Source: Plotosus lineatus (taxonomy: Eukaryota > Chordata > Actinopteri > Siluriformes > Plotosidae). From it: 64,000 nucleotides of DNA. The stretch is from the NCBI GenBank assembly GCA_024760905.1, contig CM045729.1, positions 44,996,580 to 45,060,579 on the forward strand, written 5' to 3'. The position numbers were made by a program, and so were the translations under genes. Shown here piece after piece: positions 1 to 18,400 of the stretch. Position 1 is the first letter of the stretch. Each line of letters opens with the position of its first letter. The notes below the pieces were generated by a model. The model did not search any database. It saw only the letters and a list, made by a program, of their open reading frames with translations, and was not told where the DNA came from.

Positions 1-304
1 GATACATACCTTCTGCCCAATCAGATTATAGCCTTCAACCCTGCTTTGATATGCTAAAGAATGAATGAAAATGTCTACATTTCAGCCACAGGTCCTTCAA
101 ACTGAAGCATCCTATATTATTCTATGAAAAATTATTTATGACAGCTGGGATTCTTATAAACACACACTAACAAGAATGGCTTTGTAATGCTGCACAATTA
201 CTGACAGGTGTTAGGTGTTTGGATGCAACATGTCAAACAGAATGTATTGTATTTGATGCTTACTGCCAGTTAAGACCTAAATGAAACAGGTCCTAGACTT
301 TTAC

Positions 305-5278
<4,974 letters not shown>

Positions 5279-6642
5279 GACCTTTGACAATGAGAGTCAG
5301 GAAAACAGCTTGGTCATGTTGGGCGCTTTAAAATTGGGGCTTCTATATGTGATGAGACAAAGTGCACAAGCAGTTCACAGGGTCTGGACTGTGGTTCTGC
5401 TGATGGTGTGCATTCTGGCTTTAGACAAAGTAATTACTGCTAGAAGGCTTCCTGTTCATGTTGGTATAAAGATACGCACAATATTTACCACGAACCTGGA
5501 CACTGTGTGTTAAGATAAGTGTACTACACCAGAAGCTAGAAATGTGGGGAACGTCAAGGTAACAGGGAAACTTTTACTCAAACTGGTTACATGATAACCA
5601 GGAAGTGACTATAAAGTATAACATATTTAGGTATTATTTTGTAGCGGTCACGTTAAAAAGAAAATCACTTAAATTGGATTCGGAAAGACACGGCTTCAGA
5701 GAGCTATCGGTCACTTTTGACCTGTCCTGCATCTGAAAGCTCGTTATTCACGTGGGGACTTTTTAACTAGCACGTATTTACGTGAATATTATAATTTTAA
5801 GGCATTAATTTATTTTACACTAATCACAGTATGCCATAAGTAAAAACGAAGGCTATTATAACAACAAATCTATCTTGAGGTGTATCTAAATAAACCATTT
5901 TCATTTTACTTCATGCTGCTAATTCAGCGTGTTGACTTTAACCAACTGCTTCCGGATTCAAGAGAAGGAAAAGCAACAGTTCTAGGAATTCAAAATAAAA
6001 GTCCAAACAGTTCTTTTGTTGATTTCAGAGGTGAAAGGACAAAATATATAAAATGACTCCAGACTAAATTATAAAATGGATTTTTAACTATAAAAGTATT
6101 ACATTACTATCAGGAAAATATCTGAGTAAATTAATGTTTTTGTGTTATGAACTACAAGTTTTTACTGCATTCATTTTTCTTTCTTTATTTTTTTTTTTTG
6201 TTTGTTTGCTTGGTTTTTTTTTCATTAAAAACAACAATAAAAACCATCCCGATCAAGTTCAGAGTATCAGAAGAACACACCACCCTGGGAACACAAACAG
6301 TGTTATCGCAGTACACCCTGTTCTGCTAACCAAAAAGCATCATGAACACACATTCACACTCACACTTATGTATAATTTAGAGCCAATTGCCCACCCTAGG
6401 TATGAAAAGAAATCGGAAAGCCACATAAACGGAAAGAGCATGTGACACTCCATATGAACAGTAATCCAAGCTCTGGATCAATGTATTATTTAATAATTGA
6501 GACATCTTGAAAATAAAAATTAGAATCAGAATACTTTACTGATCCTGGAAGAAATTGTGTGCACACTGGCTGTTCCATACAAGTAGAGTGAGATAAAGTC
6601 TCGATAAAGAAAACTTAAGGGAAGAACAAAAAAAATAAATAA

Positions 6643-6811
<169 letters not shown>

Positions 6812-6989
6812 TGTGAGTCTGAAATTAGAAGTTACTACTGTAATATGAACTTCATTCTGGTTATCTCTTTTAGTTATGCTGCCAGAGCCAGTCCTGCTTG
6901 CACTCAGCAGTAATATACAGTATTCTTCTATGTGCATTACACTATTAGCACTATACCCTACAATACCTATACCCACCACCCCCTTCTGT

Positions 6990-6994
<5 letters not shown>

Positions 6995-7044
<50 letters not shown>
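6995..7044. repeat. (GT)n microsatellite
   Basis: An almost pure GT run of about 45 bp. Confidence 0.95.
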
Positions 7045-7047
<3 letters not shown>

Positions 7048-7077
7048 TTTTGCTGAGGTAAACATGCTGCTTCTGTG

Positions 7078-7439
7078 GGGCAGTGGTGGCCTGGTGGTAA
7101 AAGGTGTTGGATCGCTAATCCTGAGGTTGGAGGTTGAGGTCCCACTCTCCGCAAGGTTCACTGTCCCCCCAGTGCAGCTAACTGGGTTATTAAAGGCTGG
7201 CCATATCTCTCACTGTCTATAATAAAAGGCATATAAAAGAACCATTGCTGACTTTCCTAGAGTAGGCTGCATAGCTGTCATTTCTGCCCTTTGCTAAAGG
7301 GTTGTGTCAGAAAGAGCATCTGACATAAAAACCTATGCCAAATCAAACGTGCGAATCATTCATATGAGTTCCATGATGATGGAGGCAGATGATTCATTGT
7401 AGCGGCCCCTGAGGAAAAAAGGGAACAGCCGAAAAGAAG
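7078..7439 (+). mobile_element. SINE-I, complete with 18-bp TSD
   Basis: It begins GGGCAGTGGTGGCCTGGTGG and ends AACAGCCGAAAAGAAG. It is flanked by AAACATGCTGCTTCTGTG (7060-7077) and AAACATGCGGCTTCTGTG (7440-7457), one mismatch. The B box is degraded (GAGGTTGAGGTCCC). Confidence 0.9.
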
Positions 7440-7479
7440 AAACATGCGGCTTCTGTGATGCTGGTGAACTTCATCCTTC

Positions 7480-7972
7480 TGCTTTCTGAGTCCTGTGGTC
7501 TGTCCTGGTGTGATGATGCTGGCTGGAGTTCTTATGTTGGAAGACCCTCTCCTGCTGATGAAGATCTGTATGGACTTAGATGTGCATGGACTTAGACTGT
7601 GAAGAGGACTGTTGGTGATATAAACTCGTCACACAATTATTTAGGACTTAAGAGTTGTTGTATAACCATCCAGACTACATTTTGTACTGTAGTGAAGTTT
7701 CTCGTATATGGTCTGCATCGTTATGGTATCACTCAAATGTGGATGGGTTTCCCTTTTGGGTCTGGTTCCTCTTAAGGTTTCAGCCTCGCGTCAACTGAGG
7801 GAGTTTTTCTTTACCACTGTCACTGCATGCTTATTCATTATGTACGTTTAGGGATTGTAGAAAATGTTAAAACGTTGTATACTTTGTAAACTCCTAGTTT
7901 TACTGTGTAAAGCTTCTTTGAGACAAGGTCAATTGTAAAAAGCGTTATACAAATAAAACCGAGTTGAATTAA
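7480..7972 (+). mobile_element. LINE 3' untranslated tail, probably L2/CR1-like
   Basis: It holds the dispersed fish motifs GGTTCCTCTTAAGGTTTC and GGGAGTTTTTCTTTACCACT, and ends with CGTTATACAAATAAAACCGA followed by GTTGAATT. This end type is known from fish L2-like LINEs and SINEs using their machinery. No reverse-transcriptase sequence is present. Family assignment is from memory. Confidence 0.55.
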
Positions 7973-8575
7973 TATCTATTTAAACAGATAGAGAATGAAT
8001 CCTGTCAGTGTATAGTATTATCAGTATGATAAACAGTAGAATGTAAATGTATAACAGTGGATGTTGTTTCTATATGAAGGAGTTTTACAGTTTAATGGCC
8101 ACAGGTAGGAATGATTTCCTCTGTCGTTCAGTAGAGCATCTAATGTTAACAGTTTTTCACTGAATGTGCTCCTTTGTCTGATTGACAGGTTGTGTAGCAA
8201 GTGGAAGATGTTCAATATTGTCTTTATTTTGGGCAACATTCACCTCTCCAGTACCGCCGCCGTCAGACAAGTCCAGTTCCATCCCCACGTTACTATCCTT
8301 GCAGATCAGTTTGTTCAATCTCTTTGTGATAGTTTGTGCTTTTAACTGTAATGATGTTTTCTGTTGCTTAAATGTCTAAGTGCTTTAATACTGTACAGTT
8401 TTAGAAATTTCAAGGTACTTTAAGGAAGTTCCTGAATCTTTTACCTGCTTTTTCAGTTCTATTTGAACAGTTAAACCCTGCTGCTTTTCAATAAAGATAA
8501 CTCACAAGGGACTAATAGGAACACTTGTCAATATTTCATTATATAGTAACTGCAATTCAACTCAATAGAGCACAT

Positions 8576-8689
8576 TTATCCATTCATTTGGCAAACCACT
8601 TTATGCTAATTGGGTCACTGGGAGGCTGTGACCTATCTAAACTGACTCTGGACAAAGGCAGGTAAACTGCTCGCCAGTCCATAGCAGAA

Positions 8690-8729
<40 letters not shown>

Positions 8730-8873
8730 ACTACAGGCAGTTTGCACTAACCAAAGTCTTTGGACCGTGGGAGGAAATCTACACAAGCACAGAGGGAGCA
8801 TGCAAACTTGATATAGAAATGCTTTCGGCAAGTCCATTACCTTCTTTCTGTGAGGTAGACATAGTGCAAACCA
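8576..8873 (-). mobile_element. SINE-III (second tRNA head type)
   Basis: The left part is its 3' tail (GCTAATTGGGTCACTGGGAGGCTG). A (CA)n run follows at 8694-8726, then CCGTGGGAGGAAATC and AGCATGCAAACTTGATATAGAA. The tRNA-like head is diverged at the right end. Confidence 0.7.
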
Positions 8874-9025
8874 CTCTGAAACCCTGATGCAGAAATTAAC
8901 ATTTTAGACTAAGCATATAAATAGATTCAAAGTCTAATAGTGGGAAAGAAATTACTACTGAAATCACACTCACATTAATTGAATGCTCAAATGAGAATTC
9001 ATTTTAAATGAAGAAAAAGGTTTTG

Positions 9026-9031
9026 TTTATT
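9026..9031 (-). terminator. cfap210: CFAP210 polyadenylation signal (AATAAA)
   Basis: AATAAA on the minus strand, 31 bp past the CFAP210 stop codon, would give a very short 3' UTR. Confidence 0.6.
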
Positions 9032-9062
9032 TCTCGGAAGTCATTAGCAACACTGCTCACGA

Positions 9063-9416
9063 TTACCAAGTAAATCCCAGGCGTTTTTTAGACATCTGAA
9101 TGTCAGAAGTTTCATTCATCTCCTTGATACCCTGAGCATGATTGCAGGTATAACTGGGCAGCAGAACCCCTGACTGATCTGAATTTATGTAACTTGGTAT
9201 AACGCCTCTAAACACAGGTCTGAGTCCTTCACCCATGCCCTGTTTTGTGGCCTTGTACAAAAGTGATGTGTTTTTCTGAGCCATGTAGGCTTTCTCAATC
9301 ACATGCCCGGCGTAATTCCGAAAATGTTCCTCGTCTTGTGCAATAAGCCCTGCATTCCTTGCTTCCAATTCCTGCTCCTTCTTTTTCATGCGCTGCTGCT
9401 GTGCATGTTTTTCAGC
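9063..9416 (-). CDS. cfap210: CFAP210 last coding exon
   Basis: Residues 429-545 and stop TAA at 9063-9065. The acceptor is GCATGTAG. It contains LIAQDEEHFRNYAGHVIEKA. Confidence 0.87.
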   Translation of the reverse strand, partial: AEKHAQQQRMKKKEQELEARNAGLIAQDEEHFRNYAGHVIEKAYMAQKNTSLLYKATKQGMGEGLRPVFRGVIPSYINSDQSGVLLPSYTCNHAQGIKEMNETSDIQMSKKRLGFTW

Positions 9417-12400
9417 CTACATGCAAACAAAGGTGACCAGAAATGTAGTAATGTTCAACAAAACATGTTCAACTCAAGTAGAATGTAGCTAACTTACCAT
9501 GTGATGGATATGACTGTCCTGCAGCATTCTGGCTGCCGCTTTCATTTTCTGTTCTTTATTTATCTGTTTCTGTATGAAAGCAATATCTGATGCTTTTCTT
9601 GCATTAAGCATCTTAATATCTTCCTGTTTTTGTTCTTGCTTCCTATTCTCCAGCTCTTTTTGCTAATATTGGGTAATTTGAGACCAAAGAAATGTACTTC
9701 AACAACAACAATCATTCCAAAAATCCATTTAAATATCAAAAATAAAATACTGTTTAACTTTACCACTGCTTCTCTGTGTTCAGCAATACTTTTCATCATG
9801 GCTTTCTTGCTCTCATCCCTCTCATGCTGTTGTTTAGCCTGCTTGGCCTCAGCTTCCGCAGCGGCCTTGGAGATCAGCTCTTCTTCGTTGGTGATTTGCT
9901 CTTGGTGATATGCTGCCAATTTCCCAACAAGAGCCTCCCTGTGTCTTTGAATCTCTCTGTGACAATAAATTACCCACACACAAATATGGAACAGTTCATA
10001 GCATGGCCAAAATGATATGGACGCCTGACCACACCCATATGTGGGCCTTTCTGAAAACTTAGGTGCATACTCATTCTATACTGTAGAATGATAATTTCCC
10101 TTCACTGGAATAGAGGGACCCAAACACATTGAAGCATGAAAATATGCACAAAACAATGAAGGGTCTATTGAGTATATTCACACAGAAGCCATTTTTTCTC
10201 TGAGGTCACTCTTAAGGTAGGAAGCCGAAATAAAAAACACATTGTGCCACTGTTATCTTACCTTAACATAACACCTGATGTTACTCTGGATTTTCACTAG
10301 CAAGCGTACCCTCATTTGCTGATCAACCAGAAAGCAGCAGAATAACAAAGATTTTAAAGCTTGCCCATATTTTACACAACATGCAACCTGAAACAAAGCA
10401 GGTCCTTTTATTGGAACTTCCTGTCCGGAGTGAGACATTAGAGCCAAAATATCATGAGTCACATACATAAATAAGTACACAAAAGGAGCATCACTTCACA
10501 GTGGTGGACTGGTAATTCCACTTACCACCTTCTTCTCTTCTTTTCCTTTCGACTACTCCCCTCAGGGGTCGCCATAGCGAATCATCTGTATGACATTTGT
10601 ATTGATGATCCACATAACAAATTTGGCTAATGTTTTATGTCGGATGCCCTTCCTGATACAACCCTCTGCATTTATCCAGGCTTGGGACCAGCATGAGGAT
10701 GAACACTGACTTGTGCCCCCCCACTAAATAAACAATTCCATAGAGCCACATTCCAAAGTCAGTCTAGTGGAAAGCTTTCACAAAAGAGTTTACGCTGTTT
10801 ATAATAGTAACGGTAGAACCAGCTCCATAGTGATGCCATGGTTTTGGCTCAGAATTGTGATGCTCAGGTTTATAGAGTGTATGTTCTAGAGACTTTAAAA
10901 TAATATAGAGTGGCTATTGCATACAGCGTGTTTCTGTCTCTTACTATAAAGGGTTGTGACAGGAAGGGCATCCGACATAAAAAACCTCTGCCAAATCAAA
11001 CGTGCGAATCAGATGATTCGCTGTAGCGACTCCCGAGTAAAAGGGAAAAAGCCAAAAGGAAGACAGACAGACAGAGTGGCTACTGCATTTCTAGGGGTCA
11101 AAACCAACAGCAATGGGCTCCTGAGTGACATACTGAGAAGGTGCGCAGCGATTATCCTGGAGGTTACGAGTTTGAGATTGATAAACACAGCCATCCCCAG
11201 ACGGGAGTCCATGGGAGCTGATTGGCTCAAGCTTTTAAGGGATGAATGGCAAATGTTCACCTTGCTGTCATTTAAAGTGATTACCAGCCAATCATGGGCA
11301 AATTTCCCAAAACGCTACAGATTTGAAATACCTGAATTTTTCTGCCTCTTTTTCTTTCCTGAGCTTCAGCATTTTGCTTCTTGCCTTTACAAAAAGTTTC
11401 TCTCTCTCTTCTTCCAGATCCTGTTTCTCAGCCTCGGCTGCTTGGAGGATTGTCCTGTGAGTAAACTCATCCTGATTAAGGTAAATTAAAAAAAAGTAGA
11501 AGATTAGTCACGTATCACAGTCATTAGCACAATCTAGAGATGGGTATGTTGACAAAAATATGTTACATCATTATGCTTGAAGACGCCATATTTCCAAAAA
11601 AGTGACATAATTGAATCAAATGTTTTGTTTGTATTGTTACCAATATGCAATTATACAGTACAACAAAATTAGAGAGCAAGAGACCTCTGCTATATAGATT
11701 GGATAATATTGTAAACTGGGCCTATATAGATTGTGATTTTACTTATCCATATCCGGGTCTTACATATGCACATCCTGACAGCATGGTGTCCTCTATATTA
11801 GTGTCCCAAACTAACAGTATGTCTATTGACATTCGTTCCTAAGTGATGAGTACTTAAATCCTATGACCTTGATTTTTGACCTTTAGAAGTCACTTAAGGT
11901 CAAACGGTAATTGTCTCTGTTAAAAGTTCATAGGTGGTCCCTTATTAGTTTCATATTACAGCAGGTACTCATTTTCAAGTTATAAGTGCTCAAAATGCTG
12001 TGTTTTGGTTTTGACCTTTTGAGGTCACACAAGGCCAAAGGGGATTATGGCATTTAAAACCATGTATATGTTTAACTAGCTGTCCTTCATTGCATCTATG
12101 GGTCCAAGTAGCCTGGTTTCTCAGCTATATAATATGCAAATTCAATTTTAACATGGGAAATGTCCATGGGATCAGATAAGATTGTGTTCCCGTCGAGTTT
12201 GGTGAAAATCTTTGTGTGGGGCTGGTCAGAATTTTGTTCAGACAACAAACAAATGAAAGTGATTGATACTTCAGCCAAAATAGGGTTTTCAGTGATGGGA
12301 CCTAATGAATAATAGCATTCTAACTCATGGCATGGTGGAGATGTGGACGGCACAAAAATGTTGAATTGTTTTAATTTTCTAAAAGTAACGATCATATTAT

Positions 12401-15400
12401 TTGACATTAAAATAACTGAGAAGTAGCTGTCAATCTTGCTGCTGCTCAGAACTGCCTACTTGATAAGCCTTCATGATGTTTCTCTTCTCCTCTTGCTTCT
12501 TCTGCTCACATTTGTTTTGTTCTTTAATATACATCTCTTTGAATCGCTCAAATTCCTCCGCCTCTTTCTTCTGTTCCATTTTCTCCATCTCTCTTGCCTG
12601 CTGATGCTCCTTAATCCTAATAAAGAAGGATACTGTGACAACATACTAGATCTTCCGTTTAAGCAAAAAGATTTACCAGTAATGTTTTATTAATTTTAAC
12701 TGTTTATCACCAAATGTTCACTCATTCTGCGTAGAAGGTAGTACTGTATAGTGTTGTGGTCATTCACTCACTTTATTTTTACAGTAACAAATAGCAGCAA
12801 AACCATGCACATGTTGGTTTATCCAAATAAAATAAATGCTTTACTGTTGTTTCAAAGTTTCCGCAACTGCCAGACACTTTTGCTTCTCTTCCACAGCTTT
12901 CAGCCACTCCTGCTGTAAGGCCAGTGCCTCCTTCTGCATCATCATGGCCTGGATCTCTTTACCCACATCTTTAGAGGCCTTATCTTTTCTTTTCTTCAGC
13001 TCAATCTGAGCCTCTCGCTCCTTCAGGACCTCAGTCATTAATAAGGCACTCTGAAGAAGAAGTTTACTGCAGTGAAGTCTAATCTCATTCTATATTTCAG
13101 ACACCATCATCAACATTATGAAAACAAAATTTATGTGGAAAGAAATTTGCAAAAAACATCTTGCTGCTTACGCAGCATGGTGGCATAGTGTTCAGTATCT
13201 TGGCCAAACATGAAAAACAAAAAATTTGTTCGGTGAGGGTGTTTGTGTGGAATTTGCATGTTGTTCCTGTGCTTGCGAGGGTTTCTTCCGAGTACTCCGG
13301 TTTCCAAAGACATGCACACAAGGCTAATTCCAAATTAGCTTCATGTACAGATTCTGAATGAGAATGGTTGTGCATGTTTTGGCCTGGCTAAGCATTGGCA
13401 AGCTGTTCAGGTTATACCTTGCCCTTGTCTAGAGTTGATTTGAGATAGGCTTCAGCCTCCCTGTGACCCTAGTAGGATTAATTTGTTGGCAAGATGAATG
13501 AGTGAAGCTGCATTATGGGTATGTGATGAAAAACAAGAAAAGAAAGCCTCTTCTTCTTCTTTTCCTTTCAGCCGTTCCCTTCAGGGGTCGCCACAGCGAA
13601 TCATCTGCCTCCATCTCACCCTATCCTCTGCATCTTCTTCTCTTACACCAACTACCTTCATGTACTCCTTCATCACAACTATAAATCTTCTCTTTGGTCT
13701 TCCTCTAGGCCGTCTGCCTGGTAGTTCCAACCTCAGCATCCTACTACCAATATACTCACCATCCCTTCTCTGTACATGTCCAAACCATCTCAATCTAGCC
13801 TCTCTGACTTTGTCTCCAAAACCTCTTGCATGTGCTGTCCCTCTGATGTGCTCATTCCTGATCCTATCCATCCTTGTTACTCCCAAGAGAACCTCAACAT
13901 TTTCATCTCTGCTACCTCCAGTTCTGCCTCCTGTAACCTCACCGTTCCTCTTGGGTCCTTGTCATTGACAAACATGTATTCTGTCTTACTGAGGCTAACC
14001 TTCATTCCTCTCCTTTCCACGGCATACCTCCACCTCTCTAGATTTTCCTGCACTTGTTCTCTGCTCTCACTACAGATCACAATGTCATCTGCAAACATCA
14101 TAGTCCATGGGGAATCTTGTCTAACCTCGTCTGTCAGCTTGTCCATCACCATAGCAAACAAGAAGGGGCTCAGAGCTGACCCTTGATGCAGTCCCACCTC
14201 CAGCTTGAACTCTTCTGTCACACCGAGAGCACACCTCACAACGGTCTTGTATCTTTCATGCATGTCCTGCACCACTCTAACATACTTCTCTGCCACTGCA
14301 GACTTCCTCATGCAATACCACAGTTCCTCTCTCTCGGCACCCTGTCATATGCTTTCTCCAGATACACAAAGGCACAATGCAGCTCCCTATGACCTTCTCT
14401 GTACTTCTCTATTAACATCCTCAAAGCAAACACTGCATCTGTAGTGCTCTTTCTTGGCATGAAACCAAACTGTTGTTCACACATGCTGACCTCCGCCCTT
14501 AGTCTAGCTTCCACTATTCTTTCTCATAACTTCATTGTATAGCTCATCAACTTTATCCCTCTGTAGTTGCCACAACTCTGCACATCTCCCTTGTTCTTAA
14601 AAATGGGCACAAGCACACTTCTCCTCCATTCCTAAGGTATCCTCTCACTCTCCAAGACCTTGTTGAATGTTCTTGTAAGAAAATCTACTTCTACCTCTCC
14701 TAGACACTTCCATACTCCTGTTTACTCTCTTCGGTCCTCTCAAATGTCCCACTTCTTCATAGCTAACCTCTTCCTTTGTAAACACTCCTGCACTTCCTCA
14801 TTCCATCACCAAGTCTCCTTATCTACTCTCCTTCCAGATGACACACCAAGTATTCTCCTACCTGTCTCCCTGATCACATTAGCTGTCGTTGTCCAGTCAT
14901 CTGGAAGCACATCCTGACCACCCAAAGTCTGTTTCAACTCCTCCTTGAAGACAACACAACACTCTTCCTTTTTCAGCTTCCACCACTTTTTCTTCTGTTC
15001 TGCCTTTGCCTTCTTCACCTTCCTCACCATCAGCATCATCCTGCACACCACATCCTATGCTGTTTGGCAACACTCTCACCCACTACTACTTTGCAATCAC
15101 TGACTTCCTTCAAATTACAATGTCTACACAAGATGTAGTCTACCTGTGTGCTCCTACCTCCGCTTTTATAAGTCACCATATGCTCCTGTCTCGTCTGGAA
15201 GAAAGTATTGACCACAGCCATTTCCATCCATTTTGCAAAATCTATAAACATCAGTCCTTCTGTGTTCCTGTCCTAGATACCAAACCTGCCCATCACTTCC
15301 TCGTCCCCTCTGTTGCCTGCACCAATGACCACTCTTTCACCTCTGGGGGTACTCTGCATTACTTCATCTAACTCACTTCAGAATCTCTCCTCTTCTAGCT

Positions 15401-18400
15401 CACATCCTGCCTGTGGGGCATAAGCACTAACAACATTGAACATCACGCCTTCAATTTCTAACCCTGCTCCTAAGCTTCTAGCCTTGCTACCTTTCCACCT
15501 GGTCTTCTGAACACACAGCATGTCCACCTTCCTCCTTTTCATCATGTCAGTCAGTTCTCTAGCTTTTCCTGTCATAGTTCCAACATTCAAAGTCCCTACT
15601 CTCAGTCCTAGACTCATGCCTTTCCTCTTCTCTCTCTGCCTACGGACACGCCTCCCGCTTCTCCTTCTTCAAAAAAAGATTACAACACTAACATGAAATC
15701 TTTTCACTCTGTCCAGCTGGTAGTATTGCAGGGTTTGTGCCCTCTCAATTGCTTCTTTTCTTTTCTGCTCTTGGAATTTTGCTTCCTCGATATCAATCTG
15801 TTTCCTCTCCTCCTCTTCAATTTCCTCTCGAATTTTTTTTGCTTCCAATTTCTTTTGCCGTTGTCCCTGTAAAGACATGAACAACAGAAAGCATTTTTTT
15901 CAGTTTTCAGCACTCATATACACCTTGACACAAAGCTTGGGCTCTGGAACCACCCTTCTCAAAAAGGGTTGGAACTTATTTCTTTCTGGAGTCGCTAATG
16001 GGGGGAGGCTTGTTGCTTCCGCTCTCAGTGCCCACATGTTGGGTTTCTCCTCAGTTGACAAAAGGGTAGTTTCCCTCAGCCTTATTATATTGACTGTTGT
16101 TTGTGCCTATGAATCTCATGACAGATCAGAGTAGCCACCCTTTTTGGAGTCTTTAGGGGGTGTGTTAGAGAATGTCTGGTGATGAGCTGGCTCCAATGGT
16201 TGGGTAACTGACAGGCTCAATTGTGTAGCTATAGTCTCCTAGGAACATTTTCTGAAGTCTCCTGTCAGAAGGGCCTCGAAACTCCCCCCTCTGGCAGAGT
16301 TACAACCATATCCTGAAGGAGACAGGGGACATGGAATCCGAGTGTTTTGTGCATCTAGTATTCAGGTGGCAGCCCAAAGCTGGAAGATTATTGGCACCAG
16401 TTGTGGCGGTAACACATAAATCCGATGGTGGACCTCTGTGGTGTGTGTGTGTGTGTGTGTGGGTGGGGGGGTGGGGGGGCAGTCCATGTGGAAAAGGAGG
16501 CCTATCAGGTCCTTTTGGCCTGCGGGACTCATGAAGCAGCAGACAGGTATCAGCAGGCCAAACATGCTGCAGCCCGCAAACTGGAGTAGTAGTTCACTTT
16601 TTTAAAATGGAAGGTGTGTTCTGACTACCATGGAATCATACTCCGCAGCCTACCCGGGAAAGGCTAGACAGGAATAATGAAGAAAAGGATCCAACCGATA
16701 GTTGAACCTTGGATTCAGGAAAAACAATGTAATTTTCGTCCTGGCCCAAGCACTCTTGACCAGCTCTATATGCTCTACCAAATCCTGCAGGTGGCATGGA
16801 AGTTTGTCCAATCTGTCCACATGTGTTTTGTGGATCTAGAGAAGACCTTTGATTGTGTCCCTTGAAATAGCTCCTGGAGTATAGTGTGCCTTACCCTTTA
16901 CTACGGGCTATTACGTCTCCGTACCACTGGAGCCAGAGCTCGGTCTGCATTGGTAACAACAGATTGAATACATTTCCAGTGAAGATTGGAGTCCACCAAG
17001 GCCTTTCTCACTAATTCTGTTCAAAATTTCTCTGGCTCAGCCAAGGCATTGAGGGGTTCTGGTCTGGTGGCCATAGGATCTCAGCTCTGCTTTTTGCAGA
17101 TGACTCATTTTAGCTTCATTAAGCTGGGACATCCAGTTCTCATTGGAACAAATAGCATCGGAGTGCAAAGCGGCTGGAATGACAATCAGCACCGCCAAGT
17201 TCGAAGCCATGATTCTCAGCCTGAAAAGGGTGGAATGCACCCTCTGGGTGGGTTTTGAATGAGGCCCTGCCACAAGTGGAGGAGTTCAAGTATCTCAGAG
17301 TCTTGTTCATGTGTTAGGAAACGATAGAGTGGGGGTTTGACAGGCAGACAGGTGCAGCCTATGATTTAAAGTGAAGCTTGTACCAGTCCATCATGATAAT
17401 GAAGTTGAGCCACAAGACAAAGCTCTCAATTTACCAGTTGATCTATGTTCCCTCAACTATGGTCACAAGCTTTGGGTAGTGACTGAAAGAACAAGACTGC
17501 GGATACAAGTGGCTGAAATGAGCTTCCTTCACAAGATGGCAGGACTCTGCTTTAGAAATTGGGTGTGAAGCTCAGCCATCTGGGAGGAGCCAGAAATAGA
17601 ACCGCTACTCCTCCGCGTTGAGAGTAGCCAGTTGAGGTGGCTCGGGCATCTGTTTAGCATGCCTCTTAAACACCTACTTGGTGTGGTGTTTCAGGCATGT
17701 CCAACTGGAAAGAGACCTGGGGTCGACCCACAACACACTGGAGGGACTATGTCTCTTGGCTGGTCTGGGAACGCCTCGATGTCCCCCCAGGAGAGCTGGA
17801 GGATGTGGGTGATGAGAGGGACATTTGGACCTTACTGCTTGAGCTCCTACCCCCGGCTCTGACTCTGCAACAAGTATTAGACGATGATGATGATGATGAT
17901 GAAGACAATGAGGAATATTTATATATACAGTACATATAAAATGATGCATCCAGATTAGTACTGTAAGGAAGGGACCAATTGGTGAAGAATTTAGAAATAA
18001 CCTTTGGTAACACTGCCGTTATTAATCCACTCCTACTTGCTCCACACACAAAATCATGCCAAATCTGAGAATGTTGACTTACAGCAATGGTGTTAGACCA
18101 GTTTCTGACAACTTCTTTGGAACGCCGCTGCAGGTCCTCACGCTCTCTTGCAACTTGAATAAGACGCTCATGCTGTTTGTTTACATGATTCACACTATCC
18201 TGGATACGCCTCCATTCCGATGTGGGTAACACCATCACTTTATGCAGGTTTGTGGGTGGGTTTGACTTACTGTTCATCTCTGCTGCGATAACTGCTCGAA
18301 AATAAAACATAGTTTAAGGTGTAAAATATAGAGCGAGAGACTGTAGAGAACCCCTCTAATTAGAAAGACCTTTAAATACTGAAAAGCACTCTCACTAACT

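Noticed and set aside
301..304. Stop codon after ATRER as the FASTKD1 C-terminus
   Set aside because: The family continues for several hundred residues, and a good donor lies at the same place, so the stop is intronic.
13498..14444. Plus-strand open frames of Ser/Leu-rich proteins opposite the RTE copy
   Set aside because: They are antisense shadows of LINE coding sequence, as are the similar frames at 24351-24971, 38728-39345, 59782-60258 and 61238-62005.
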